64,000 nt of DNA from Hydrocarboniphaga sp965279055 (GCF_965279055.1 NZ_OZ257125.1:310001-374000), one strand, 5' to 3'; shown: positions 17,239 through 26,058, counted from the first letter of the stretch. Numbers and translations: made by a program. Notes: a model not told the origin generated them from the sequence alone.

Positions 17239-18339
17239 ATGGCCCGTACTGCCAACGTGTTGGTGCAGCCCCGTCAGCCGCAGGCGCGTGCGCGTGAGGC
17301 GGCGGCAGTCGCCGCGCCCGGCGCTCCCAGCCTGCTGAGCGGCTGGCCGGCGCTGCTGCTGGCGGTCATCGTCGCCGGCGCCGCGGTGTACTCGTTCTCG
17401 CATCGTCCGCTGCCGCCGTTCCCGCAGACCGTGACCAAGGCCGACGGCCTGCTGGTGACCGGCCTGGCCCAGTCCGGCGAACGCCGCATCGCGGTCGGCG
17501 AACTCGGCCGCATCCTGATCGCCGACGCCGCCAGCGGCCCCTGGCGCGAAGTCAAGGTCACGCCGCAGCGCGGTTCCACGTTCACCCGCGTGATCTTCAC
17601 CGACGCCAATACCGCGATCGCGGTCGGCCACGACGGCTGGATCGTGCGCAGCACCGATCGCGGTGAAACCTGGCACGAGGTGGTGTTCGACCCGGAGCGC
17701 GGCGAAGCGGTGCTCGGCGTCGCCGGGCCGTTCGACGGCCGGCTCTATGCCTACGGCGCTTTCGGCCAGTTCCTGGTGTCGACCGACAATGGCCAGACCT
17801 GGCTGCACGAGAAGCACGGCGCGATCGGCGATCGCCATCTGGCCGCGATGGTGCAGGCGCAGGACGGCTCGCTGGTGATCGTCGGCGAAACCGGGCTGAT
17901 GGCGCGCAGCGTCGATCAGGGCGCCAGCTGGACCAAGCTGCCCGAAGTCTACAAGGGCTCGTTCTACGGTCTGCAGCGCCTGCCCAGCGACACGCTGCTG
18001 GCCTTCGGCATGCGTGGCAATGCGTATCTGAGCGACGACAACGGCCAGCACTGGACGCGCAGCAACGTGCCCGGCGGCCTGTCGCTGTACGACTCGATGA
18101 TCGATCACGACGGCCATGTGGTGCTGGTCGGCGAAAACAGCAGCGTCTTCCGCTCCACCGACAACGGCCGCACCTTCAGCATGCTGTTGGAGGGCGATCG
18201 CAAGCGTTATGCGACGGTGCTGCCGGTCAGCAATGGCAGTGGCTGGCTGGTTGCCGGCGAAGCCGGCATCGCCCTGCGCAAAGCGCCTGGCGAGCTCGCC
18301 GCGGCCGATGCCAATACCGCGAAGGACGTGCAGCGATGA
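17239..18339 (+). CDS. YCF48/BNR-repeat beta-propeller protein, membrane-anchored
   Basis: A 366-residue protein with one hydrophobic N-terminal segment (about 34-55, LLAVIVAGAAVYSF) and then a beta-propeller region. This region contains repeated sialidase-like motifs: STDRGETWHE, STDNGQTWL, SVDQGASWTK, SDDNGQHWTR and STDNGRTFS. It resembles the YCF48 photosystem II stability factor fold, here clearly in a non-photosynthetic setting. Its stop overlaps the RND gene start (ATGA). Such pairs often occur in proteobacterial clusters for hydrophobic substrates; a periplasmic accessory role for the exporter is inferred. GAGGAG precedes the start. Confidence 0.85.
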   Translation: MARTANVLVQPRQPQARAREAAAVAAPGAPSLLSGWPALLLAVIVAGAAVYSFSHRPLPPFPQTVTKADGLLVTGLAQSGERRIAVGELGRILIADAASGPWREVKVTPQRGSTFTRVIFTDANTAIAVGHDGWIVRSTDRGETWHEVVFDPERGEAVLGVAGPFDGRLYAYGAFGQFLVSTDNGQTWLHEKHGAIGDRHLAAMVQAQDGSLVIVGETGLMARSVDQGASWTKLPEVYKGSFYGLQRLPSDTLLAFGMRGNAYLSDDNGQHWTRSNVPGGLSLYDSMIDHDGHVVLVGENSSVFRSTDNGRTFSMLLEGDRKRYATVLPVSNGSGWLVAGEAGIALRKAPGELAAADANTAKDVQR

Positions 18340-20765
18340 GTGCTGCAGCCGGCGGCCTGATCGATCGTTTCACCGAAAGAACCGTCAACCGATTCGCCGA
18401 TCTGCTGATCGGCCTGCGCAAGCTGTGGTCGGTCGTATTCATCGCGATGACCCTGTTTTTCGGCTACAGCGCGACGCATGTGCAGCTCGACCCGGGCTTC
18501 CTGAAACTGATCCCGGTGCAGCATGAATACATGCGCACGATGATGCAGTACATGAAGGATTTTTCCGGCGCCAACACACTGCTGGTGAACCTGCGCTGGA
18601 AAGGCGAAGGCGACATCTACAACCCGGAATTCATGAAGGCGATGCAGGAGGCCACCGACGAGGTGTTCTTCATCCCCGGCATCAATCGCACCAAGGTCTC
18701 GTCGATCTTCACGCCGAACACGATCTACATCGAAATCACCGAAGAAGGTTTCAACGGCGAGCCGGTGGTGCCGGCGCGCTTTTCGGCGACGCCCGAAGAG
18801 CTGGCGAGAGTGCGGCATAACGTCGGCCTGTCCGGGCAGATCGGCCTGATCGTCGCCAACGACGGCAAGAGCGCGCTGATCCGCGCCGACCTGCAAGACT
18901 TCGACCCGAACGCGCCGGTTGACAAGCAGCGCGTCGACTACTGGGAAGTGCAGAAAAAACTCGAGGAGATCCGCCACAAGTTCGAGAAGGGCAACGTCGA
19001 GGTCAACATCATCGGCTTCGCGCGCCTGCTCGGCGACGTGATCTACGGCCTGATCGGTGTGTTCGCGTTCTTCGGCCTGGCGTTCGCGATCACCGTCGCC
19101 TTGCTCTACTGGTATACGCGCTCGGTGAAGATGACGGTGACCGCGGTGATCGTCGCGTTGCTGCCGGTGCTGTGGCTGATCGGCATCCTGCCGCTGATCG
19201 GCTTCGGCATCGACCCGATGTCGATCCTGGTGCCGTTCCTGATCTTCTCGATCGGCGTCAGCCACGCGGTGCAGATGACCAACGCCTGGCGCCAGGAGGT
19301 CTGCGCCGGCGCCAGCTCCGTGGATGCCTCGCATGCCGCGTTCCGCAAGCTGTTCGTGCCCGGCGCGGTTGCGCTGCTGACCAATGCGCTGGGCTTCGCG
19401 GTGATCATGTTCATCGACATCCCGATCGTGCACGAGCTCGGCATCACGGCTTGTCTGGGCGTGCTGCTGATGATCATCACCAACAAGATGATCCTGCCGA
19501 TCATCCTGACGCATGTGACGCTCGAGCAGTCGAGCTGGAAAAAATCAACGCGCAGCGATTCGCCGCGGATGGCGAAGGTCTGGCGCGGCATCGCGCGTTG
19601 CGCCGATCCGCAGTATTCGCTGTGGGTGTTCGGCGCCTGCCTGGTATTGCTCGCGGTCAGCGCGGTGGTGTCGCGCGGCCTGGTCATCGGCGACACCGGC
19701 CGCGGCGCGCCGGAGCTGCGCGCGGATTCGCGCTATAACTACGACGACCGGGTGATCAACAACAGCTACAACATCGGCACCGACGTGCTGACGGTGATCG
19801 TCGAGGCGCCGGACTTCCAGGGCGATTCCTGCCTGCAGTACCCGGTGATCAACCTGGTCGACCGCTTCGAGCTGTTCCTGCACGGCGTCGCCGGCGTGCA
19901 GTCGGTGACCAGCGCGGCCGGTATCGGCAAGCTGGTGATCAGCTCGTTCAACGAAGGCAATCCGCGCATGCGCGCGCTGCCGCGTTCCGAAGTCGGCCTG
20001 TCCACCGGATCGAAGGGCTTCGATCCGAATCTCGGCATCAACAACGAGGGCTGCCGCGCGATCCAGGTGATGATCTTCATGAAGAATCACGAGGGCGCGA
20101 CGATCGCGCACGTGATTTCGGAGATCAAGCGCTTCATCGCGCAGAATCCGACCCAGGGCGTGAAGCTGCGCCTGGCCTCCGGCAACGTCGGCGTGATGGC
20201 CGCGACCAACGAGGCGGTGTCGGCGGCGGAAGTGCGCATGCTGCTGGCGATCTTCGGCGCCCTGACCTTCCTGTGCCTGATCACGTTCCGCAGCTGGCGC
20301 GCGGTGCTGTGCGTGATCGTGCCGCTGACCATCGTCTCGATCTTCTGCAACGCGCTGATGGCCTGGCTCGGCATCGGACTCAAGGTCGCGACCCTGCCGG
20401 TGATTGCGCTCGGTGTCGGCGTCGGCGTCGACTACGGCATTTACCTGTTCGAGCGCATCCAGCATCACATGCGCGACGAGGGCACGAGCTTCTGCGCGGC
20501 GTTCGAGAGCGCGATGCGCGAAAGAGGAAGTGCTGCTGTTTTCACCGCGATCACGATGGCGGTCGCGGTCGGCACCTGGACCCTGTCGGCGCTGAAGTTC
20601 CAGGCGGACATGGGCCTGCTGCTGTCCTTCATGTTCCTGGTCAACATGCTCGGCGCGATCTGTCTGCTGCCGGCGATGGGTTCCTGGCTGTTCCGCGCCA
20701 GTGGCGGAGGCCGTCAGCCGGCCGCGCCGGGCGTGACGCCGCCGGTGGCTGCGCCGCGCCCCTGA
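18336..20765 (+). CDS. RND superfamily (MMPL-type) transporter
   Basis: An 809-residue inner-membrane protein with the two-fold RND layout. TM1 is at about 28-46, then comes a large periplasmic loop (about 47-225) and a bundle of hydrophobic helices (about 228-400). A second half repeats this pattern, with TM7 near 430, a loop at about 455-640 and a helix bundle at about 640-790. The acidic segment VGVGVDYGIYLFERI in the second half matches the conserved membrane Asp region of MMPL transporters. Transport of steroids, hopanoids or lipids is plausible from context but the substrate is unknown. It is coupled to the YCF48 protein. Confidence 0.9.
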   Translation: MSAAAGGLIDRFTERTVNRFADLLIGLRKLWSVVFIAMTLFFGYSATHVQLDPGFLKLIPVQHEYMRTMMQYMKDFSGANTLLVNLRWKGEGDIYNPEFMKAMQEATDEVFFIPGINRTKVSSIFTPNTIYIEITEEGFNGEPVVPARFSATPEELARVRHNVGLSGQIGLIVANDGKSALIRADLQDFDPNAPVDKQRVDYWEVQKKLEEIRHKFEKGNVEVNIIGFARLLGDVIYGLIGVFAFFGLAFAITVALLYWYTRSVKMTVTAVIVALLPVLWLIGILPLIGFGIDPMSILVPFLIFSIGVSHAVQMTNAWRQEVCAGASSVDASHAAFRKLFVPGAVALLTNALGFAVIMFIDIPIVHELGITACLGVLLMIITNKMILPIILTHVTLEQSSWKKSTRSDSPRMAKVWRGIARCADPQYSLWVFGACLVLLAVSAVVSRGLVIGDTGRGAPELRADSRYNYDDRVINNSYNIGTDVLTVIVEAPDFQGDSCLQYPVINLVDRFELFLHGVAGVQSVTSAAGIGKLVISSFNEGNPRMRALPRSEVGLSTGSKGFDPNLGINNEGCRAIQVMIFMKNHEGATIAHVISEIKRFIAQNPTQGVKLRLASGNVGVMAATNEAVSAAEVRMLLAIFGALTFLCLITFRSWRAVLCVIVPLTIVSIFCNALMAWLGIGLKVATLPVIALGVGVGVDYGIYLFERIQHHMRDEGTSFCAAFESAMRERGSAAVFTAITMAVAVGTWTLSALKFQADMGLLLSFMFLVNMLGAICLLPAMGSWLFRASGGGRQPAAPGVTPPVAAPRP

Positions 20766-20775
20766 TGCCTAGAAT

Positions 20776-20796
20776 GCGGTGAACCCCGTTCACCGC
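20776..20796 (+). promoter_or_regulatory. Perfect 9 bp hairpin just before the DUF1653 gene
   Basis: GCGGTGAAC and its exact complement GTTCACCGC are separated by CCC. The hairpin starts 11 bp after the RND stop and ends 7 bp before the next start codon, occupying the place of a ribosome binding site. No T-run follows, so it is not an intrinsic terminator of the usual kind. Confidence 0.6.
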
Positions 20797-20803
20797 AGAC
20801 ACC

Positions 20804-21145
20804 ATGGCCGACTTCGACGACGACACCGATCTGCTCGAGCAGATGGTTAACGACTTCCAGCCCGGCCTGTACCAGCACTACAAGGGCCCGCAATACCTGG
20901 CCCTGTGCCTGGCGCGCGAGGACGAGACCGACGAAGTCGTCGTGGTCTACACCCGGCTCTACGCGCGCCCCGGCCTGCCGACCAGTACGCGCAGGCTGAG
21001 GGTGTGGAACGAGGAGGTCGAATACCAGGGCCGCGTCGTGCCGCGCTTTGCCTACTGCGGGCATGTGACCGAGGCGGTGGACGAGGAAGGCCGGCCGGGT
21101 GTCGCGCGCAAGGGCCTGCTGGGTTGGGTGAAGGAGAACCTGTAA
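20804..21145 (+). CDS. DUF1653-like small protein
   Basis: A predicted 113-residue soluble protein with the DUF1653 pattern PGLYQHYKGPQYLALCLA followed by EVVVVYTRLY. The family is widespread but functionally uncharacterised. The N-terminus is acidic (ADFDDDTDLLEQM). It has no visible ribosome binding site because a perfect hairpin occupies that position. It is followed by a REP pair and a convergent AraC gene. There is no obvious link to steroid metabolism. Confidence 0.8.
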   Translation: MADFDDDTDLLEQMVNDFQPGLYQHYKGPQYLALCLAREDETDEVVVVYTRLYARPGLPTSTRRLRVWNEEVEYQGRVVPRFAYCGHVTEAVDEEGRPGVARKGLLGWVKENL

Positions 21146-21161
21146 CGCGCCTGCCGATTCT

Positions 21162-21228
21162 GTAGGAGCGGATCCTATCCGCGACTGTGCTCGTCAAGGT
21201 CTCAGTCGCGGATAGGATCCGCTCCTAC
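21162..21228. repeat. Family A inverted REP pair, compensated variant (copy A4)
   Basis: Arms 21162-21185 and 21205-21228 are perfect inverted copies. Both carry the same two changes from the family A consensus (GGATCCTATCC instead of GGACCCTGTCC), so pairing is kept. The element lies between convergent genes. Confidence 0.9.
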
Positions 21229-21240
21229 AGGTGCAGCGGA

Positions 21241-22167
21241 TCAGCTGCCGCCGCCTTCCTCGTCCCGCCCGGCCCGCACCTTGCCCGGCCCCTCGCCATC
21301 GACGCGCTTGAAGAAGCGCCGGAACGCGGCCTCGCTCTTGTAGCCCATCATCTCGGCGATCGCGGCCACCGAGAAGCGGCGGTTCTTCAGCAGCCGGCGC
21401 GCCTCGGTCGCGCGCCAGTTGGCCAGGTACTGGATCGGCGGCAGGCCGACGGTCTGGGTGAACAGCTCGGCGAACGCGGTGCGCGACATGCCGGCGACCT
21501 GGGCCATGCCCTGTATCGTCCACTCCTCGCCGGGCCGCTCGTGCACCGCCGCCAGCGCCTTGGACAGGCGCACGTCGGTCAGCGCCGCCAGCAGGCCGCG
21601 CGGCTCGCCGGCGCTGCGCACGTATTCGCAGACGGCCATCGTGAACAGCGAATCGGCGAGCTTGTTCTGCACCATCTGCCGGCCCCAGCGCCGGTCGGTG
21701 CTGGTGGCAGCCAGCATGTCGGCGAGCTGGCGGAAGGCGTCGCTGCTGACGCTGGCGCGGACGATGAAGCAGGGCGGCAGCGCACTGAAGATCGGGTTGC
21801 GCGTGCCCATGATGAATTCGAGCTCGCCGCACAGCATCGAGGTGGGGCTGTCGTCGTGCGCGGCCGGAAGATGCGGATCGCGGCTGGCCGACAGCGAATG
21901 CCGCGCGCCGGTCGGGAACACGATCAGGTCGCCGCGACGCAGCTGCTCGGGTGCCGGCAGCGCGCTGCCGCTGACCCAGCAGTCGCCGTCGGTGACCAGG
22001 TGGAACTGGCCGAAACGCGTCGCCGGCTCCTGCTCGAACCAGGTGCCGCAGTAGCGCACGTTGGCGGTGATCTCGACGCGCAGCTGGTAGGAACTCAGCA
22101 CCGCCTCGAGCACGCTGTCGACGGAATGCGAGTTGCCGGCTTCGGCGATCGGGTTGGAATGCTCCAT
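21241..22167 (-). CDS. AraC-family transcriptional regulator with cupin sensor
   Basis: A 308-residue protein. The N-terminal half is a cupin-like sensor domain (LRRGDLIVFPTGARHSL is the typical turn). The C-terminal 100 residues are the AraC double helix-turn-helix, seen as WTIQGMAQVAGMSRTAFAELF and FSVAAIAEMMGYKSEAAFRR. ATG at 22167 is preferred over upstream ATGs because AGGA lies 8 bp ahead. It points away from the omega-subunit gene's end and may regulate any neighbouring gene; its effector is unknown. Confidence 0.88.
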   Translation of the reverse strand: MEHSNPIAEAGNSHSVDSVLEAVLSSYQLRVEITANVRYCGTWFEQEPATRFGQFHLVTDGDCWVSGSALPAPEQLRRGDLIVFPTGARHSLSASRDPHLPAAHDDSPTSMLCGELEFIMGTRNPIFSALPPCFIVRASVSSDAFRQLADMLAATSTDRRWGRQMVQNKLADSLFTMAVCEYVRSAGEPRGLLAALTDVRLSKALAAVHERPGEEWTIQGMAQVAGMSRTAFAELFTQTVGLPPIQYLANWRATEARRLLKNRRFSVAAIAEMMGYKSEAAFRRFFKRVDGEGPGKVRAGRDEEGGGS

Positions 22168-22252
22168 GGGCGGCATCCTAGAGCTTTGCCACCCGGGCGA
22201 CCATGTCACATCGTGATCCGACTTGTGCCCGGGCGTCCGGACACAGCCCCGC

Positions 22253-22516
22253 TCAGATCTCGAAAGCGAGTTCCGGCAGATTCAGGTCGGCCTGGGAGCT
22301 GCGCACCGGCGGCAGGTCGGCCTCGGCCATCACGCTGCGATCGACGTGACCGGCGGCGATTTCCTTCAGCGAAATCACCGTCGATTTGTGGTCTTCCCAG
22401 GGCACGTGCGGCATCGCGCCGCGGGCCAGCTGACGCGCACGCTTGGCGGCGACCTGGCATAGCTCGAACTGGTTGGGAATGATGTGCAGGCAATCTTCGA
22501 TGGTCACACGTGCCAT
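22253..22516 (-). CDS. rpoZ: RNA polymerase omega subunit, stand-alone paralogue
   Basis: This 87-residue protein begins MARVTIEDCLHIIPNQFELC and continues VAAKRARQLARGAMPHVP, then TVISLKEIAAGHV, the three conserved omega segments. In gammaproteobacteria rpoZ normally sits with gmk and spoT. Here it is alone between an AraC regulator and DoxX, and several usual positions are changed (PNQFELC for the common NRFELV). The start at 22516 matches the family N-terminus. It may be a second omega copy; whether the canonical one exists elsewhere is not visible. Confidence 0.85.
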   Translation of the reverse strand: MARVTIEDCLHIIPNQFELCQVAAKRARQLARGAMPHVPWEDHKSTVISLKEIAAGHVDRSVMAEADLPPVRSSQADLNLPELAFEI

Positions 22517-22683
22517 GGGAGTTTCCGTAGTAGCCGCAGGAGCACGGGGACTACCACTATAGGCGCATCGTCCCGATCGCGTTTTCTGCCAGGCCGGACG
22601 GACGGGCATATCGCGGGAACGGCAGGCCGTAGCCTCGTCGGCGCGCGCGAACCAACATGCTCCCATTGCAATGGAGCCTGCCG

Positions 22684-23142
22684 ATGAAATCCGCACCGTC
22701 ACCGCTGGTCACGATGTACCGCTCGCTGGTCGATCTGGCCGAGCGCCTTGTCTGGCTCGCGCCGCTGCTGATCCGCATCGTGTTCGGCTATTTCTGGCTC
22801 GAGACCGGCTGGGCCAAGCTGCACAACCTGGACGGCGCGATCCAGCGCTTCGGCAACTGGGGACTACCGGTGCCGGAATTCACGGCGCCGTTCAGTGCGG
22901 GCGCCGAATTCGTCTTCGGCATTTCGATGATCGTCGGCCTGGCGTTCCGCGTGACGATGGTCGGCTCGATCATCAACATGCTCGTCGCGCTGGTGGTGGT
23001 CGTTCTGCCCACCATCGGCACACTGGACGAGTTCGTCGAACTCGACGAGGTGCTGTACGTGCTCGTGTTTTTCTGGCTGCTGCTGGTCGGGCCGGGGAAA
23101 ATCAGCCTGGACTATCTGATCGACAAAAAATTGCGCGGCTGA
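22684..23142 (+). CDS. DoxX-family membrane protein
   Basis: The encoded 152-residue protein has four hydrophobic segments and the DoxX pattern APLLIRIVFGYFWLETGWAKL near residue 28, then GAEFVFGISMIVGLAFR. DoxX proteins are small inner-membrane proteins linked to redox or sulfur chemistry, often without defined function. ATG at 22684 is preferred over 22657 because TGGAG precedes it at good spacing. It is divergent from rpoZ, so 22517-22683 should hold both promoters. Confidence 0.85.
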   Translation: MKSAPSPLVTMYRSLVDLAERLVWLAPLLIRIVFGYFWLETGWAKLHNLDGAIQRFGNWGLPVPEFTAPFSAGAEFVFGISMIVGLAFRVTMVGSIINMLVALVVVVLPTIGTLDEFVELDEVLYVLVFFWLLLVGPGKISLDYLIDKKLRG

Positions 23143-23153
23143 ATCGCTGACCG

Positions 23154-23220
23154 GTAGGAGCGGACCCTGTCCGCGACTGAGGCCATCCGGAGCACGGTCG
23201 CGGACAGGGTCCGCTCCTAC
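23154..23220. repeat. Family A inverted REP pair (copy A5)
   Basis: Perfect 24 bp inverted arms of the consensus sequence with a 19 bp spacer that differs from the other copies, located between the DoxX gene and the Rieske oxygenase gene. Confidence 0.92.
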
Positions 23221-23313
23221 CGTCGTATGTGTCTTCGCTTATTTCGTCCGTTCGCAGCAGGCGCGCCGCGCGCGCTGGCCATTTACTAGGCTCCTCACCG
23301 AGGAAGCCGACAC

Positions 23314-24345
23314 ATGACCAGCAACCCGCCGCTCAAAGCCGAAATCAATCTCCAGCAGCTGCTCGAAGCCAAGTCGCTCGAACGCTGTCCCTTCCCGATC
23401 CCGACCGGCTGGTTCTTCGTCGATTACTCCGAGAACCTGAAAACCGGCGAAGTGCGCAACGTCACGCTGTTCGACCAGGAGTGGGTGCTGTTCCGCGGCG
23501 AGAGCGGCAAGGTCGGCATGACCGACCCCTACTGCCCGCACCTGGGCGCGCACATGGGCCATGGCGGCAGCGTCTGCGGCGATCATCTGCGTTGCCCGTT
23601 CCATCACTGGGAATACGACACCAGCGGCTGGTGCAAGAACATTCCCTACGGCAAGGTGCCGCCGCCGATCACCAAGAAGCAGGCGATCCTGCGCGCGCTG
23701 CCGGTGCAGGAGCGCTATGGCCTGATCTGGGCCTGGTTCCACCCGGCCTGCGAGGAGCCGAGCTGGGAACTGCCGGCGATCCCGGCCATGGAAGAGCCGG
23801 GCTGGACCGGTTCGCGCCGCGGCAGCTGGACCGCCAATACCGCGATCCAGGAAATCGCCGAAAACGGCGTCGACACCGCGCACCTGAAGTTCCTGCACGG
23901 CGCGGCCGGCATTCCGCCGGTGGCCTGCGAGTTCGACGGCCACATCATGAGCTTCAGCATCGGCGGCACCTACATCGTCGCCAAGGCTTACGGCCCCGGA
24001 CTCAACGTGCTCGAGTTCACCCAGGAAGGCTCGGCCGCGACGATGATCTCGTACACGCAGCCGGTCACCGTCGACAAGAGCCAGATGAACATGAGCTTCC
24101 GGCATCGCGACTTCCCCGAGGGCAGCAAGGAGCAGCTGGTCGCGCGCAAGATCATCGACCACATGATCGGTGCCGCCGAAGGCGAAACCAGCGCCGGTTT
24201 CGAGAGCGTCGACTTCGTCATCTGGAACCACAAGAAGTACCGGCCCAAGCCGCTGCTCTGCGACGGCGACGGCCCGGTGCTGCAGTTCCGCAAATGGTTC
24301 AAGCAGTTCTACGTCGCCGACCCGAAGATTCTGGAAAAGGTCTGA
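23314..24345 (+). CDS. kshA: KshA-like Rieske non-haem iron oxygenase
   Basis: The product has 343 residues. The Rieske cluster ligands are C74, H76, C94 and H97 (CPHLGAHMG and CPFHHW). The mononuclear iron site is D187-T-A-H190-L-K-F-L-H195. GWCKNIPYGKVPPPITKK and PLLCDGDGPVLQFRKWFKQFY resemble 3-ketosteroid 9-alpha-hydroxylase oxygenase (KshA), which opens ring B. Other Rieske steroid or sterol oxygenases are possible, and it is shorter than actinobacterial KshA (about 385). GAGGAAG precedes the ATG. The ferredoxin encoded next is a likely electron donor; no reductase is present nearby. Confidence 0.78.
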   Translation: MTSNPPLKAEINLQQLLEAKSLERCPFPIPTGWFFVDYSENLKTGEVRNVTLFDQEWVLFRGESGKVGMTDPYCPHLGAHMGHGGSVCGDHLRCPFHHWEYDTSGWCKNIPYGKVPPPITKKQAILRALPVQERYGLIWAWFHPACEEPSWELPAIPAMEEPGWTGSRRGSWTANTAIQEIAENGVDTAHLKFLHGAAGIPPVACEFDGHIMSFSIGGTYIVAKAYGPGLNVLEFTQEGSAATMISYTQPVTVDKSQMNMSFRHRDFPEGSKEQLVARKIIDHMIGAAEGETSAGFESVDFVIWNHKKYRPKPLLCDGDGPVLQFRKWFKQFYVADPKILEKV

Positions 24346-24354
24346 GCTATGGAA

Positions 24355-24475
24355 CCCCTCTCCCGCGTGCGGGAGAGGGGCTGGGGAGAGGGCGCCTTTG
24401 ATGTTGCTTCATGCCAGGCCAACGCCGCTCTCCCGGCGCATTCGCGCCACCCTCTCCCGAACGCGGGAGAGGGGG
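24355..24475. repeat. Family B repeat pair (copy B6)
   Basis: Arms CCCCTCTCCCGCGTGCGGGA... and CCCTCTCCCGAACGCGGGAG... face each other around a 50-60 bp spacer. They lie between the Rieske oxygenase and ferredoxin genes and end 24 bp before the ferredoxin start codon. Confidence 0.82.
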
Positions 24476-24498
24476 AATCGTTCATTCGGATTTTAAAA

Positions 24499-24819
24499 AT
24501 GGCGGTAGTGCAGGTCACCACACGTGACGGGACCCAGCTGCAGATCAAGGCGCAGCCTTTGATTCCACTGATGGAGTTCCTGCGCGACGGCAGCGCCGGT
24601 GTCGAAGGCATCTGCGGCGGCGAACTCAGCTGCGGCACCTGCCACATCTACATCGACCGGGGCGGCGAGTCGCTGCAGCCGCGCAGCGACGACGAGCAGG
24701 CGATGCTCGAGGCGATAGGCGAGTTCGTCGAGGTGCGGCCGACGTCGCGGCTCAGCTGCCAGGTGTTCGTCGACGAGACGATGAGCGATCTGGCCGTGAG
24801 CGTGGGCCCGGTGGCCTGA
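24499..24819 (+). CDS. 2Fe-2S ferredoxin (adrenodoxin type)
   Basis: A 106-residue protein with cluster ligands C39, C45, C48 and C87 (CGGELSCGTC and LSCQVF), the spacing of adrenodoxin/putidaredoxin ferredoxins. Such proteins pass electrons from a flavoprotein reductase to P450s or Rieske oxygenases. Its position after the Rieske gene makes that enzyme the first candidate partner. ATG at 24499 is chosen because the upstream open frame is only translated repeat B6. No clear Shine-Dalgarno is seen (TTTTAAAA precedes the ATG). Confidence 0.9.
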   Translation: MAVVQVTTRDGTQLQIKAQPLIPLMEFLRDGSAGVEGICGGELSCGTCHIYIDRGGESLQPRSDDEQAMLEAIGEFVEVRPTSRLSCQVFVDETMSDLAVSVGPVA

Positions 24820-24946
24820 GGCCGGGAATTTCGGGAACCATCATCCGTTTGAGGCAGGCAAGCCCTGCAGGCGCTGGGTAAGTTCGACTCACGAATCGCA
24901 TCACGGCCATCGGCGGCAAGACCGAGCCCGTCAGGAGAACCGAAAC

Positions 24947-26044
24947 ATGAGCCTCGCCGCAAAAGAAAAGCTGGTATCCGCCGACAGCCACGTCTATTTC
25001 ACCAACGACTGGGTCAAGGATCGCCTGCGCAAGGATCTGCACGCCGTCTGGGACGGCGCACAGCAAAAGGCCGAGCAGTACGCGGCGAAAGTGCTGCGCG
25101 GCGGTCAGCCGCAGCTGCATCTGGAAGACTTCGTCGATCCGTCCGCGTCGCAGGACCCGGGCTACAAGACGCCCGAAGGCAAGATCGCCTCGATGGACCG
25201 CGACGGCGTGCATGCCGAGGTGATCTTCCCCGAACTCGGCGGTGCGCGCGTCTGCAACGAAGCGCTGATGGGCAGCCACTGGAAGGAAGTGTTCGCCGGT
25301 TACAACCAGGGCATGGCGGACTTCGCCAGCCACGACCCGGATCGCCTGCTGTGCGCGTACCAGCTGCCGCTGGCCGACGTCGATTTCGCGGTCAAGGAAG
25401 TCGAACGCCTGGCCAAGAACTACAAGGCGCGCTGCGTGCAGATCACGCCGTTCCCGGCGGATTCCGGACTGCCGGACGTGCACGACGCGCGCTACAACAA
25501 GCTCTGGGCGACGATCCAGGACGCCGGCCTGACGATCATGAATCACCTCGAGATGAAGACCGAGGGCTGGGACATTTTCCGCCGCGATCCGACGCCGCAG
25601 AAAGGCATTTTCACCGCGCTGCCGTGGGCGCCGCTGGCCGAGTCGATGTGCTTCTGGATCCTGACCGGCACGCTCGAACGCTTCCCGAAGCTGCGCGTGA
25701 TCATGGTCGAGCCCGGCCTCGGCTGGCTGCCGTGGTTTTTCGAAGCCGTGCTGGATCCGCGCATGGGTCTGCACTACGAATTCCCCGGCATGAAGATGAA
25801 GCCCTCGGATTATTTCCGCCGGCAGATGGGCGCCACCTTCATGTACGAGCCGATCGGGCTCAAGGCCTTTTACGAGTATTTCGGCGCCGACTGCGCGTAC
25901 TGGTCGACCGACTTCCCGCATCCGGCGACCTGCTGGCCGAACTCGCAGGCACAGGTGGTCAGCCAGTGTCGCGAAGCGGGGATCAACGACGCGGACCGCA
26001 AGAAGATCGTCAGCGAGAACGCGCTGAAGGCGTTCGCGCTGTAG
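24947..26044 (+). CDS. Amidohydrolase-2 family metal-dependent hydrolase/decarboxylase
   Basis: The 365-residue TIM-barrel protein shows VSADSHVYF near residue 10 (metal-site DxH), MNHLEMKTEG, and WSTDFPHPATCWPNS near the end, which carries the conserved acidic residue. The family includes ACMSD-like decarboxylases and ring hydrolases, and members are common in steroid and aromatic gene clusters, but the substrate is unknown. AGGAGAACCGAAAC precedes the start. It is probably co-transcribed with the double CoA-transferase gene despite an intervening repeat. Confidence 0.85.
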   Translation: MSLAAKEKLVSADSHVYFTNDWVKDRLRKDLHAVWDGAQQKAEQYAAKVLRGGQPQLHLEDFVDPSASQDPGYKTPEGKIASMDRDGVHAEVIFPELGGARVCNEALMGSHWKEVFAGYNQGMADFASHDPDRLLCAYQLPLADVDFAVKEVERLAKNYKARCVQITPFPADSGLPDVHDARYNKLWATIQDAGLTIMNHLEMKTEGWDIFRRDPTPQKGIFTALPWAPLAESMCFWILTGTLERFPKLRVIMVEPGLGWLPWFFEAVLDPRMGLHYEFPGMKMKPSDYFRRQMGATFMYEPIGLKAFYEYFGADCAYWSTDFPHPATCWPNSQAQVVSQCREAGINDADRKKIVSENALKAFAL

Positions 26045-26058
26045 TGCAGGGAAAGAAA

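Noticed and set aside
17239..18339. YCF48 similarity as evidence of a phototroph
   Set aside because: YCF48-like propellers occur widely in non-phototrophic proteobacteria, and no photosynthesis gene is present.
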